Of a DNA stretch of 64,000 nucleotides, positions 30,627-38,235 are shown piece after piece; the first letter of the stretch is position 1, and each line of letters opens with the position of its first letter. The translations under genes and the position numbers were made by a program. The notes under the pieces were generated by a model that worked only from the letters and a program-made list of their open reading frames with translations, ran no database searches and was not told the DNA's origin. The stretch is from Paracoccaceae bacterium (lineage in GTDB: Bacteria; Pseudomonadota; Alphaproteobacteria; Rhodobacterales; Rhodobacteraceae). The DNA lies in NCBI GenBank assembly GCA_013003075.1, contig JABDLJ010000017.1, forward strand, positions 1-64,000. Direction: 5' to 3'.

Positions 30627-31958
30627 ATGAGCGACTGGCTGACCGACCATCCCGACATTCGCGCCGTGCGCACGGCTGCGGTGGACCTCAACGGTCTGAC
30701 CCGCGGCAAGCGGATGCCGCGCGCGCTGGCCAGCAAGGCGTTCGAGGCCGGTGTCCGGATGCCGCTTTCGGTGCTGAACGTCGACATCAAGGGCGAGGAT
30801 ATCGAGGCCAGCCCGCTTGTCTTTGAGACCGGGGACCGCGACGGCGTGCTGTGGCCGACCGAGCGCGGCTTCGTGGCAATGCCCTGGCTGGAGACGCCCA
30901 CCGCTCTTTTGCCGATGTGGATGTCCACCGACGCCGGAGTGCCTTTCGAGGGCGACCCACGCCACGCGCTGCGCCGCGTGCTGGATCGATACGCCGCCAA
31001 GGGGCTTAGGCCCGTTGTCGCCACCGAACTGGAGTTCTACCTGGTCGATGACAGCGGCAAGCGGTTGCGGCCGCCGGCATCGCCCCGCTCGGGCAAGCGG
31101 CATACCGGCGGCGAGGTTCTGTCGATGCGGGTTCTCGACGCCTTCGATACTTTTTTCACGGAGCTCTACGACGGCTGCGAGGCGATGGATATTCCCGCTG
31201 AGACCGCAATCTCGGAAAGCGGCGCGGGCCAGTTCGAGATCAATCTGACCCATGGCGACGCAATGAAGGCGGCCGACGACACCTGGCTGTTCAAGCTCTT
31301 GGTGCACGGGCTTGCGCGAAAGCATGGCTTTGCCGCCAGTTTCATGGCCAAGCCCTATCCCGATCAGGCCGGCAGCGGGATGCACGCGCATTTCTCGATC
31401 CTCAACGCCTCGGGGCACAACATCTTCAACGACCGCACCGATGCCGGCACACCAGCCTTGAAGCACGCCATTGCCGGATGCCTGGCGGCGATGCCGGGCT
31501 CTACCCTTATCTTTGCGCCGCACGGCACAAGCTACGACCGTTTCGTCTCGGGCGCTCATGCACCGACCGGGATCGGATGGGCCTACGAGAACCGCACTGC
31601 TGCGATCCGCGTACCGTCGGGGCTGCCCATCGCGCGCCGGATCGAGCACAGGGCCGCGGGCGGCGACATCAACGCCTACCTGTTGCTGGCCGCAATGCTG
31701 GGCGCGGCGCTGATCGGCCTTGAGGACAAATTGCAGGCGCCCGAGCCGATCACAGGCAATGCCTACAGCCAGGATCTTCAGCAGATCCCGAAGACCTGGG
31801 AGGACGCCATCGAAACCTTTGAACGCGACCCGTTCATCGCACGGATCTTTGCCAAGGCGTTGATCCGCAATTACGTTCTGACCAAGCGCCAGGAAGCCGC
31901 GTTTTTCGGCGATCTCACCAGCACCGAGCGGCTTCGTCTCTATCTCGACACCGTTTGA
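30627..31958 (+). CDS. Glutamine-synthetase-family ligase, PuuA-like (copy 1)
   Basis: A 443-residue type III glutamine-synthetase homologue, a probable gamma-glutamyl-amine synthetase (PuuA) joining glutamate to putrescine or a similar amine with ATP. GS active-site blocks are present: the metal-binding TELEFYLV and ESGAGQFEINL, the AKPYPDQAGSGMHAHFS nucleotide loop and ENRTAAIRVPSG arginine region. It starts four bases after the permease stop. A second paralogue lies two genes downstream, so the two may use different amines or form a hetero-oligomer. Confidence 0.85.
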   Translation: MSDWLTDHPDIRAVRTAAVDLNGLTRGKRMPRALASKAFEAGVRMPLSVLNVDIKGEDIEASPLVFETGDRDGVLWPTERGFVAMPWLETPTALLPMWMSTDAGVPFEGDPRHALRRVLDRYAAKGLRPVVATELEFYLVDDSGKRLRPPASPRSGKRHTGGEVLSMRVLDAFDTFFTELYDGCEAMDIPAETAISESGAGQFEINLTHGDAMKAADDTWLFKLLVHGLARKHGFAASFMAKPYPDQAGSGMHAHFSILNASGHNIFNDRTDAGTPALKHAIAGCLAAMPGSTLIFAPHGTSYDRFVSGAHAPTGIGWAYENRTAAIRVPSGLPIARRIEHRAAGGDINAYLLLAAMLGAALIGLEDKLQAPEPITGNAYSQDLQQIPKTWEDAIETFERDPFIARIFAKALIRNYVLTKRQEAAFFGDLTSTERLRLYLDTV

Positions 31959-32008
31959 CGCCCCGGCCATTCGCAGCTAGGTTCGCGCCGTCAACCATCT
32001 GGTGTTCC

Positions 32009-32692
32009 ATGAAAATCGGTATTCTGCAGACCGGCCATCTTCCTGATGAAATGCAGGAAAAGCTGGGCGATTATTCTGAGCTGTTCCACCGGCTTCTGGC
32101 GTCCGAGGGGCTCGATCTGACCACCTACAACGTGGTCGATATGCAGTTCCCCCAAAGCGTCCATGACGCCGAGGGCTGGCTCGTAACCGGCTCCAGGCAT
32201 GGTGTTTATGACGATCTGCCCTTCATCGCGCCGCTCGAAGAGTTCATTCGTTCGTGCTTTTCAGAGGAAGTGCCGCTGGTGGGAATCTGCTTTGGTCACC
32301 AGATCATCGCGCAGGCCCTGGGCGGGCAGGTCGAGAAGTTCCGCGACGGCTGGGCTGTCGGACGGCAAAGCTATGCGTTCGGGGGCGAAGCGCTGGCGCT
32401 CAACGCCTGGCACCAGGATCAGGTGATCCGCGCGCCCCAGGGCGCAATGCAGGTTGCCACGCACCCATTTTGCGAAAACGCGGCGCTGCTTTACGGCAAG
32501 CGCGCCTTCACTGTTCAGGCGCATCCAGAGTTCGACGATGCTGCACTCGATTTCCTGATCCGGGTACGCGGGCCGGGCGTGGTTCCCGGCGACCGGCTGG
32601 CAGAGGCCTCGCGTACGCTGAAAGACCCGGTCGACAATGCAAAGCTCGCCCGGCGCATCGGCACCTTTTTCAAAGAGGCACAAGATGGCTGA
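32009..32692 (+). CDS. Class I glutamine-amidotransferase-like hydrolase
   Basis: A 227-residue GATase1 domain protein with nucleophile Cys94 in GICFGHQ and the His172/Glu174 pair in QAHPEF. In the gamma-glutamyl pathway a GATase-fold hydrolase (PuuD) releases glutamate from gamma-glutamyl-GABA; this protein is a plausible counterpart, though its motif order is of the GMP-synthase-like kind rather than classical PuuD. The ATG at 32009 (MKIGILQTGHLP) begins the first beta strand. The gene is nested between the two GS-like ligases and overlaps the second by eight bases. Confidence 0.82.
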   Translation: MKIGILQTGHLPDEMQEKLGDYSELFHRLLASEGLDLTTYNVVDMQFPQSVHDAEGWLVTGSRHGVYDDLPFIAPLEEFIRSCFSEEVPLVGICFGHQIIAQALGGQVEKFRDGWAVGRQSYAFGGEALALNAWHQDQVIRAPQGAMQVATHPFCENAALLYGKRAFTVQAHPEFDDAALDFLIRVRGPGVVPGDRLAEASRTLKDPVDNAKLARRIGTFFKEAQDG

Positions 32693-34046
32693 CTGGATCA
32701 CAAAGCTGCCAGAGGTCACGCAGCAATACCTCAGCGGACACACTCTGGACGAGGTGGAGTGCATCATAGGTGATCTGCCGGGGATCGCGCGCGGCAAGGC
32801 GATGCCGGCGACGAAATTCGCCAAGCAAAGCCAGTTCTATCTGCCCAACTCGATCTTCTTTCAGACCATCGCCGGCGGCTGGGCTGAAGCGGCCGGGGAC
32901 GAGGGCTTCACCGAGCCCGACATGGTGCTGAAGCCCGATTTTTCGACCGCCAGCGCTGCACCGTGGACCGCCGACTATACCGTTCAGATCATCCACGATG
33001 CGTTCGATCAAAAAGGCCGCCCCGTGGCCATGTCGCCGCGCAACGTGCTGCGCCGGGTGGTCGAGCTTTATCGCAAGAAAGGCTGGCGGCCGGTCGTCGC
33101 GCCCGAGATGGAATTCTACCTTGTCGCGCGCAACACCGATCCCGCGCAGCCGATCGAGGCGATGATGGGCCGCTCGGGCCGGCCCGCCGCGGCGCGGCAG
33201 GCCTATTCGATGTCTGCCGTTGACGAGTATGGCCCAGTGGTCGACGACATCTACGATTTCGCCGAAGCGCAGGGGCTCGAGATCGACGGGATCACCCAGG
33301 AAGGCGGCGCCGGCCAGGTCGAGATCAACCTGCGCCACGGCAACCCGATCAAGCTGGCTGACGAGGTCTTCTTCTTCAAGCGCCTGATCCGCGAAGCCGC
33401 GCTTCGGCACGACTGTTTTGCCACCTTCATGGCTAAGCCGATATCTGGCGAGCCGGGCAGCGCGATGCACATCCATCACTCGGTGACCGACATGGGGACC
33501 GGGCAAAACATCTTTTCCGGCCCACAAGGCGGCGAGACCGAGGCCTTCTTCAACTTCATCGGTGGCCTGCAGACGCACTTGCCGTCGGCCATCGCCGTGC
33601 TGGCGCCCTACGTGAACAGCTACCGGCGCTACGTGCGCGATCATGCTGCCCCGATCAACCTGGCCTGGGGACGCGACAATCGAACGACCGGGCTGCGCAT
33701 CCCCATCGCCGGACCCGAAAGCCGCCGCGTCGAGAACCGTGTCGCGGGCATGGACTGCAACCCGTACCTCGGCATCGCGGCCTCTCTGGCTTGCGGCTAT
33801 CTTGGATTGATCAGCGGCGAACGGCCGTCCGCAAGCTTCAAGGGCGATGCCTACGAGACGTCCGAATCCGACCTGCCGCAGTCCTTGCACGAGGCGCTGG
33901 CCCTTTTTGCCGAGGCCGACGGGCTTCGCGATGCGCTTGGAGAGGAATTCTGCCGGGTCTACGAGATCGTCAAGCGCACCGAATACGATGAGTTCCTCGA
34001 AGAGATCTCTCCCTGGGAGCGCGAGCATCTGCTCTTGAACGTATGA
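32685..34046 (+). CDS. Glutamine-synthetase-family ligase, PuuA-like (copy 2)
   Basis: A 453-residue PuuA-like ligase with EMEFYLVARNTDP, TQEGGAGQVEINLRHGNP, the AKPISGEPGSAMHIHHS nucleotide loop and DNRTTGLRIP. The ATG at 32685 lies within the end of the amidotransferase gene and follows AGAGGC. The C-terminal helix contains EYDEFLEEISPWEREHLL, typical of roseobacter PuuA homologues. It differs enough from copy 1 that the two are unlikely to be a recent duplication. Confidence 0.87.
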   Translation: MADWITKLPEVTQQYLSGHTLDEVECIIGDLPGIARGKAMPATKFAKQSQFYLPNSIFFQTIAGGWAEAAGDEGFTEPDMVLKPDFSTASAAPWTADYTVQIIHDAFDQKGRPVAMSPRNVLRRVVELYRKKGWRPVVAPEMEFYLVARNTDPAQPIEAMMGRSGRPAAARQAYSMSAVDEYGPVVDDIYDFAEAQGLEIDGITQEGGAGQVEINLRHGNPIKLADEVFFFKRLIREAALRHDCFATFMAKPISGEPGSAMHIHHSVTDMGTGQNIFSGPQGGETEAFFNFIGGLQTHLPSAIAVLAPYVNSYRRYVRDHAAPINLAWGRDNRTTGLRIPIAGPESRRVENRVAGMDCNPYLGIAASLACGYLGLISGERPSASFKGDAYETSESDLPQSLHEALALFAEADGLRDALGEEFCRVYEIVKRTEYDEFLEEISPWEREHLLLNV

Positions 34047-35347
34047 ACCCGCTTTTTCGCAACGACCGGCCGGGCGCGTATCCCGATAGCTGGTATGCCG
34101 CCTCGACCGAGTTGCCGCCGAAACGAGCGCCGCTGACGACAGCGCGCACGGCCGATGTCGCGATCGTCGGCGCCGGGTTCACCGGGCTCTGGGCCGCGCT
34201 GGAGCTGGCGCGCCGGGGTGTGGATGTCGTGGTCCTGGAAGCCCACCGCGCTGCCTTCGGCGCCTCTGGGCGCAATGGCGGACAGGTCGGCAGCGGCTTC
34301 AACAAATCGCAAAGCTGGCTAGAGGCGCGGCTGGGCGCCCCCGCTGCGCGCGCCTTGTGGGAGATGGCAGAGGAGGCCAAGGCGCAGCTGCGCGATTTCT
34401 GCGCCAGCCATGCGCCCGAGGCGCGATACCTGCCCGGCGTGGCCGATTGCGAATACACCGCGAAAGACACTGAGGCTTCGCACGAAGAGGCTGCCTTCCT
34501 GCATAAGCGTTATGGCTACGACCAGATCACGCCGCTGGACAAGGCCGGGGTCCGCGATCTGGTGCGCACCGAGCTATACGGCGGCGGGCGGCTGGATATG
34601 GGCGCCGGACACCTGCACCCGCTGCGCTACGGCCTTGCGCTGGCGCGCGAAGCGGAACGGGCCGGAGCGGTGATCTTCGAAGGCAGCGCGGTGACCGCCA
34701 TTGCAGAAGGCGATCCGGCGACCCTGACGACCGGGAACGGGCACGTCACGGCGCGGCACGTGATCCTGGCGGGCAATGGCTATCTGCCGGGCATTGCGCC
34801 GCCCGTTGCCGCGCGGGTCATGCCGATCAACAGCTTCATTGCCGCGACTGCGCCCCTCGGCGCGCACGCAGGCGACGTGCTGGGCCGCGACATCGCCGTG
34901 GCCGACAGCAAGTTCGTGGTGAACTACTACCGGATGTCGGAAGATCGCCGCCTCTTGTTCGGCGGCCGCGAGAGCTATTCAATCGGGTTTCCAAGCGACA
35001 TCAAGACCAAGCTGGTCGCACGGATGACCCATCTCTTCCCGCAGCTTGAGGGCGTGAAGATCGACTATGTCTGGGGCGGCACGCTTGGCATCACGATGAC
35101 CCGCCTGCCCTGCGTCATGCGGATCGGCTCCAACATTCTAAATGCTTCGGGCTTTTCGGGACACGGCGTTGCGCTGTCAGGGTTTGCCGGCAAGGTCATG
35201 GCCGAGGCGATTGTGGGGCAGACAGCGCGCTTCGACATCCTAAGCACGCTGCCTATCCCGCGTTTTCCGGGCGGCGCCGCGGCCCGCGCGCCTTTGCTGA
35301 CACTGGCGATGACGTGGTACGCCCTGCGGGACCGGCTGGGGGTCTAG
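34043..35347 (+). CDS. FAD-dependent oxidoreductase, gamma-glutamylputrescine oxidase-like
   Basis: A 434-residue DAO-family flavoprotein (PuuB/OrdL-like), expected to oxidise gamma-glutamylputrescine to the aldehyde. The N-terminal FNPLFRND-like PLFRNDRPGAYPDSWY is typical of the subfamily, then the dinucleotide-binding VAIVGAGFTGLWAALELARR and GASGRNGGQVGSG. The C-terminal SGFSGHGVALSG contacts FAD. The start overlaps the ligase stop by four bases (ATGA), showing coupled translation. Confidence 0.9.
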   Translation: MNPLFRNDRPGAYPDSWYAASTELPPKRAPLTTARTADVAIVGAGFTGLWAALELARRGVDVVVLEAHRAAFGASGRNGGQVGSGFNKSQSWLEARLGAPAARALWEMAEEAKAQLRDFCASHAPEARYLPGVADCEYTAKDTEASHEEAAFLHKRYGYDQITPLDKAGVRDLVRTELYGGGRLDMGAGHLHPLRYGLALAREAERAGAVIFEGSAVTAIAEGDPATLTTGNGHVTARHVILAGNGYLPGIAPPVAARVMPINSFIAATAPLGAHAGDVLGRDIAVADSKFVVNYYRMSEDRRLLFGGRESYSIGFPSDIKTKLVARMTHLFPQLEGVKIDYVWGGTLGITMTRLPCVMRIGSNILNASGFSGHGVALSGFAGKVMAEAIVGQTARFDILSTLPIPRFPGGAAARAPLLTLAMTWYALRDRLGV

Positions 35348-35501
35348 GCCCGTCGGCAATGTGACGCCTCGTGCGCCTTTCCGGGACGCAGATCGCCAGA
35401 CGGATCGCCAGTTTGTAGCGGCCCTGCGCGAAGGTGATTGAACCGCAAACGGCCGGCAGCTACGCTTTACGCAACGCTTTTTTCCTGCAGGATACGTTCC
35501 G

Positions 35502-36869
35502 ATGCCAGATGATGCCCCCAACAGCTGGGAATCCCGCGCTGACGCCTACTCGTTCTATGGGTTCACCGACCTTCCGACGATCCACGATCGCGGAGCGGTG
35601 GTCCTGACCCATGGCAAGGGCCCGTACGTCTTCGACGTGCACGGGCGCAAGTATCTCGACGCCAATTCGGGGCTTTGGAACATGGTCGCCGGCTTCGATC
35701 ATCGCGGGCTGGCCGAGGCCGCCAAGGCGCAGTACGACCGCTTCCCCGGCTATCACGCGTTTTTCGGCCGGATGGCGGACACGACCGTGATGCTGTCGGA
35801 AAAACTGATCGAGATCTCGCCCTATGAAAGCGGCAAGGTCTTCTACACGAACTCTGGCAGCGAGGCGAACGACACGCTGGTCAAGATGCTGTGGTTCCTG
35901 TCAGGCGCCGAGGGCAAGCCGGACCGGCGCAAGATCCTGACCCGCAAGAACGGCTACCACGGGGTCACGGTCGTCGCGGCATCGATGACCGGCAAGCCCT
36001 ATAACGAGGTCTTCGGCCTGCCGCTGGAAGGCTTCATCCACCTTACCTGCCCGCATTACTGGCGCGAGGGCGAGGATGGCGAGAGCGAAGAGGCCTTTAC
36101 CGCCCGCATGGCGCGAGAACTGGAAGCTACGATCAAGAAAGAGGGTGCCGACACGATTGCCGCGTTTGTGGCCGAGCCTGTGATGGGCGCTGGCGGCGTG
36201 ATCCCCCCATCGAAAGGGTATTTCCAGGCTGTCCAGCCGATCTTGAAGAAACACGGCATTCCCCTGATCGCCGACGAGGTGATCTGCGGGTTCGGCCGCA
36301 CCGGAGAGATCTGGGGCTGCCAGACCTACGACTTCATGCCCGATGCGATCATCGCGTCAAAGGCGCTCACCGCCGGCTATTTCCCGATGGGCGCCGTCAT
36401 CCTGAGCCCGGACCTGGCCGACCGCCTGCAGCAGGCAACCGAAGAGATCGAAGAGTTTCCACACGGTTTCACCGGATCCGGCCACCCTGTCGGCTCGGCC
36501 ATCGCGCTGAAAGCGATTGAAGTCATCCTCAACGAGGGCCTTCTGGACAATGTGCGCAAGCTGACCCCCCGCTTCGAGGCCGGGCTGGCCGAGATCGCCA
36601 AGAACCCGAACATCGGAGAAGCGCGCGGCAAAGGGCTTATGGGCGCGTTGGAGGCGGTCAAGGATAAGGCCACAAAGACGCCCTTCGACGGCGATCTGTC
36701 GGTCAGCGAGCGCATCGCCAACACCTGCACCGATCACGGGCTGATTTGCCGCCCGCTTGGCCAATCGATCGTGCTCTGCCCGCCGTTTATCATGACCGAC
36801 GCGCAGATGGACGAGATGTTCGAAAAGCTCGATGCTGCACTGAAGAAAGTATTCTCGGAAGTCGCGTAA
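35502..36869 (+). CDS. Class III (omega) aminotransferase
   Basis: A 455-residue PLP enzyme of the omega-amino acid/putrescine-pyruvate transaminase type. Features seen: the substrate-pocket LDANSGLWNMVAGFDH, the PLP phosphate-binding YTNSGSEANDT, DEVICGFGRTG and the Schiff-base lysine in IIASKALTAGYFPMGA. It probably removes the amino group of an amine or of the GABA product made by the upstream enzymes. It follows the oxidase after 154 bases, so it may have its own promoter. No aldehyde dehydrogenase (PuuC) is found next to it. Confidence 0.92.
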   Translation: MPDDAPNSWESRADAYSFYGFTDLPTIHDRGAVVLTHGKGPYVFDVHGRKYLDANSGLWNMVAGFDHRGLAEAAKAQYDRFPGYHAFFGRMADTTVMLSEKLIEISPYESGKVFYTNSGSEANDTLVKMLWFLSGAEGKPDRRKILTRKNGYHGVTVVAASMTGKPYNEVFGLPLEGFIHLTCPHYWREGEDGESEEAFTARMARELEATIKKEGADTIAAFVAEPVMGAGGVIPPSKGYFQAVQPILKKHGIPLIADEVICGFGRTGEIWGCQTYDFMPDAIIASKALTAGYFPMGAVILSPDLADRLQQATEEIEEFPHGFTGSGHPVGSAIALKAIEVILNEGLLDNVRKLTPRFEAGLAEIAKNPNIGEARGKGLMGALEAVKDKATKTPFDGDLSVSERIANTCTDHGLICRPLGQSIVLCPPFIMTDAQMDEMFEKLDAALKKVFSEVA

Positions 36870-36967
36870 GGCGAAATCATTTCGCCGGCGGACTGACTGA
36901 CAACTGCGATCTTCCGGTGCCCGCAAAGGTGCGCCGAACGCGACCGCCCGGCCGGTGGCGGCCGTCT

Positions 36968-37531
36968 TTACTTGGACATTTTACCAAGCTGTTTCTGCAG
37001 ATCAGCAAGCTGTTTCTTGATCGCCTCAAGATCGCTTTCCTTGCCCTCTTCCTTCGCGTCCTCATCCTCGCCGGCAGGTCCTGACCAGTTCTGCATTCCG
37101 CCGGTCATCGCTTTCATGAACGCTTCTTGCTGCTTTTTCAGCGCATCATAGCCCGGCATCCCGGCCATCGGATTTGGAAAGTTTTCCAAGACCTTGGACT
37201 GCCCATCGCGCAGCATCTCAAAGCTCATGGCCAGGAACTGCGGCACCACGGACTGCGCCTGCGTTGTGTAGCTGCGCACCAGGTCGGTCAGCACATCAAG
37301 CGGCAACACATTTTCGCCCTTGCTTTCGTGCTCGGCCACGATCTGCAGAAGGTATTGCCGGGTAAGGTCGTCGCCTGACTTTAGATCGACGATCTGGACA
37401 TCGCGCCCGTCGCGGATGAAGCCGGCGATGTCGTCGAGGGTCACGTAGTCGCTGGTCTCGGTGTTGTAGAGCCGGCGGCTTGCATAGCGTTTGATCAGCA
37501 GGGGTTCAGAGCCTTTTGCCACGAGACGCAT
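36968..37531 (-). CDS. phaR: Polyhydroxyalkanoate synthesis repressor PhaR
   Basis: A 187-residue repressor that senses PHB granules and controls phasin expression. The N-terminal DNA-binding PHB_acc_N domain (LLIKRYASRRLYNTETSDYV, then TLDDIAGFIRDGRDVQIVDL) is followed by a PHB_acc helix region and a C-terminal Glu/Lys-rich coiled tail (KKQLADLQKQLGKMSK). The ATG at 37531 fits the family start; an in-frame ATG eight codons upstream would lie inside the predicted operator. In Paracoccus the protein represses phaP and its own gene; the operators found here support the same control. Confidence 0.95.
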   Translation of the reverse strand: MRLVAKGSEPLLIKRYASRRLYNTETSDYVTLDDIAGFIRDGRDVQIVDLKSGDDLTRQYLLQIVAEHESKGENVLPLDVLTDLVRSYTTQAQSVVPQFLAMSFEMLRDGQSKVLENFPNPMAGMPGYDALKKQQEAFMKAMTGGMQNWSGPAGEDEDAKEEGKESDLEAIKKQLADLQKQLGKMSK

Positions 37532-37540
37532 ACCTTTTTT

Positions 37541-37554
37541 GTTGCAGTGCAGCA
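37541..37554 (-). promoter_or_regulatory. Probable PhaR operator upstream of phaR
   Basis: Read on the minus strand it is TGCTGCACTGCAAC, a TGC-rich half-palindrome TGCTGC-N3-GCA, ten bases before the phaR start codon. It resembles the sites in front of phaP and phaC/phaZ. Binding here would give autoregulation, as known for PhaR of Paracoccus denitrificans. Confidence 0.6.
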
Positions 37555-37570
37555 AAGTTTAGGTCAGCCC

Positions 37571-37608
37571 CGGACAAAAAGAAAGGGCGGGCTATGAAAA
37601 GCCCGCCC
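37571..37608 (-). terminator. Rho-independent terminator after phaP
   Basis: Stem GGGCGGGCT (37585-37593) with AGCCCGCCC (37600-37608), loop of six, followed on the minus strand by TTTCTTTTTG. It ends the phaP transcript about 50 bases past the stop and isolates it from phaR, which is on the same strand. Confidence 0.85.
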
Positions 37609-37660
37609 AAGTTATGATGCCGACAGGGAGGAAGCGGCAATCATGAACCTTGAAAAACGC

Positions 37661-38110
37661 TTACTTGGCAGCGGCAGTCGCTTTCTTCGCAGCTGCGGTC
37701 ACATCGGCAGTTGCTTTCTTGACGGCGGCCGAAGCGTCTTCCGACATGTCTTTGCCAGCGGCGAGCATCAGCTCGACGGTTTCCATCTGAACCTTTTTCG
37801 CAACTTCGGCGAAGGCGGCCATGTTCTCGGCGGCCAGCTCGGCTTGGGCCGACGCGAAGTCGGTCATTGCTTTGGAGTAGTCAGCCGGCTCGTCCTTGAC
37901 GGTGGCGACAGAACCCATCTTGCCGATGGTCTCTTTGGTCCACTTGGCGGAAATCTCGCTCGACTTTTCGGCGGCTTCCAGAGCGACACGCGACATCTTC
38001 TCGCCAAACGCGGCTTGCGATCTGAAGGCGTCCTGCATGGCGGTCATGTCGACCGGGAATGCGCCCATCATGTCTTTCATTACTTTGGTGTAGTCTTGTG
38101 CTTTAGCCAT
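37661..38110 (-). CDS. phaP: Phasin
   Basis: A 149-residue granule-coating protein. The sequence is almost entirely amphipathic helix without Cys, containing MMGAFPVDMTAMQDAFRSQA and FASAQAELAAENMAAFAEVA, and ends in an Ala/Lys tail (KKATADVTAAAKKATAAAK), the usual phasin layout. It coats PHB granules and limits their size. It is transcribed separately from phaC, with its own TGC-rich operator about 90 bases upstream and a terminator downstream. Confidence 0.93.
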   Translation of the reverse strand: MAKAQDYTKVMKDMMGAFPVDMTAMQDAFRSQAAFGEKMSRVALEAAEKSSEISAKWTKETIGKMGSVATVKDEPADYSKAMTDFASAQAELAAENMAAFAEVAKKVQMETVELMLAAGKDMSEDASAAVKKATADVTAAAKKATAAAK

Positions 38111-38171
38111 TTCAAATTCTCCTGATATCCAAGCGGGTCATCCCGCCGTTGTGTTCTGAACATAATATGCA

Positions 38172-38215
38172 TGCTGCGGCGCGGCATTTCAAGTGCTTTT
38201 TGCTGCGTTGCAGCA
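38172..38215 (-). promoter_or_regulatory. Probable PhaR operators upstream of phaP
   Basis: Two related sites: a perfect palindrome TGCTGC-GTT-GCAGCA at 38201-38215 and an imperfect copy TGCTGC-GGC-GCGGCA at 38172-38186, spaced 29 bases start to start. They lie in the 125-base gap between phaC and phaP, 62 to 105 bases before the phaP start. The pattern matches the TGC-rich sites known for PhaR. Confidence 0.68.
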
Positions 38216-38235
38216 TTATTTTTTAGATAATGATT

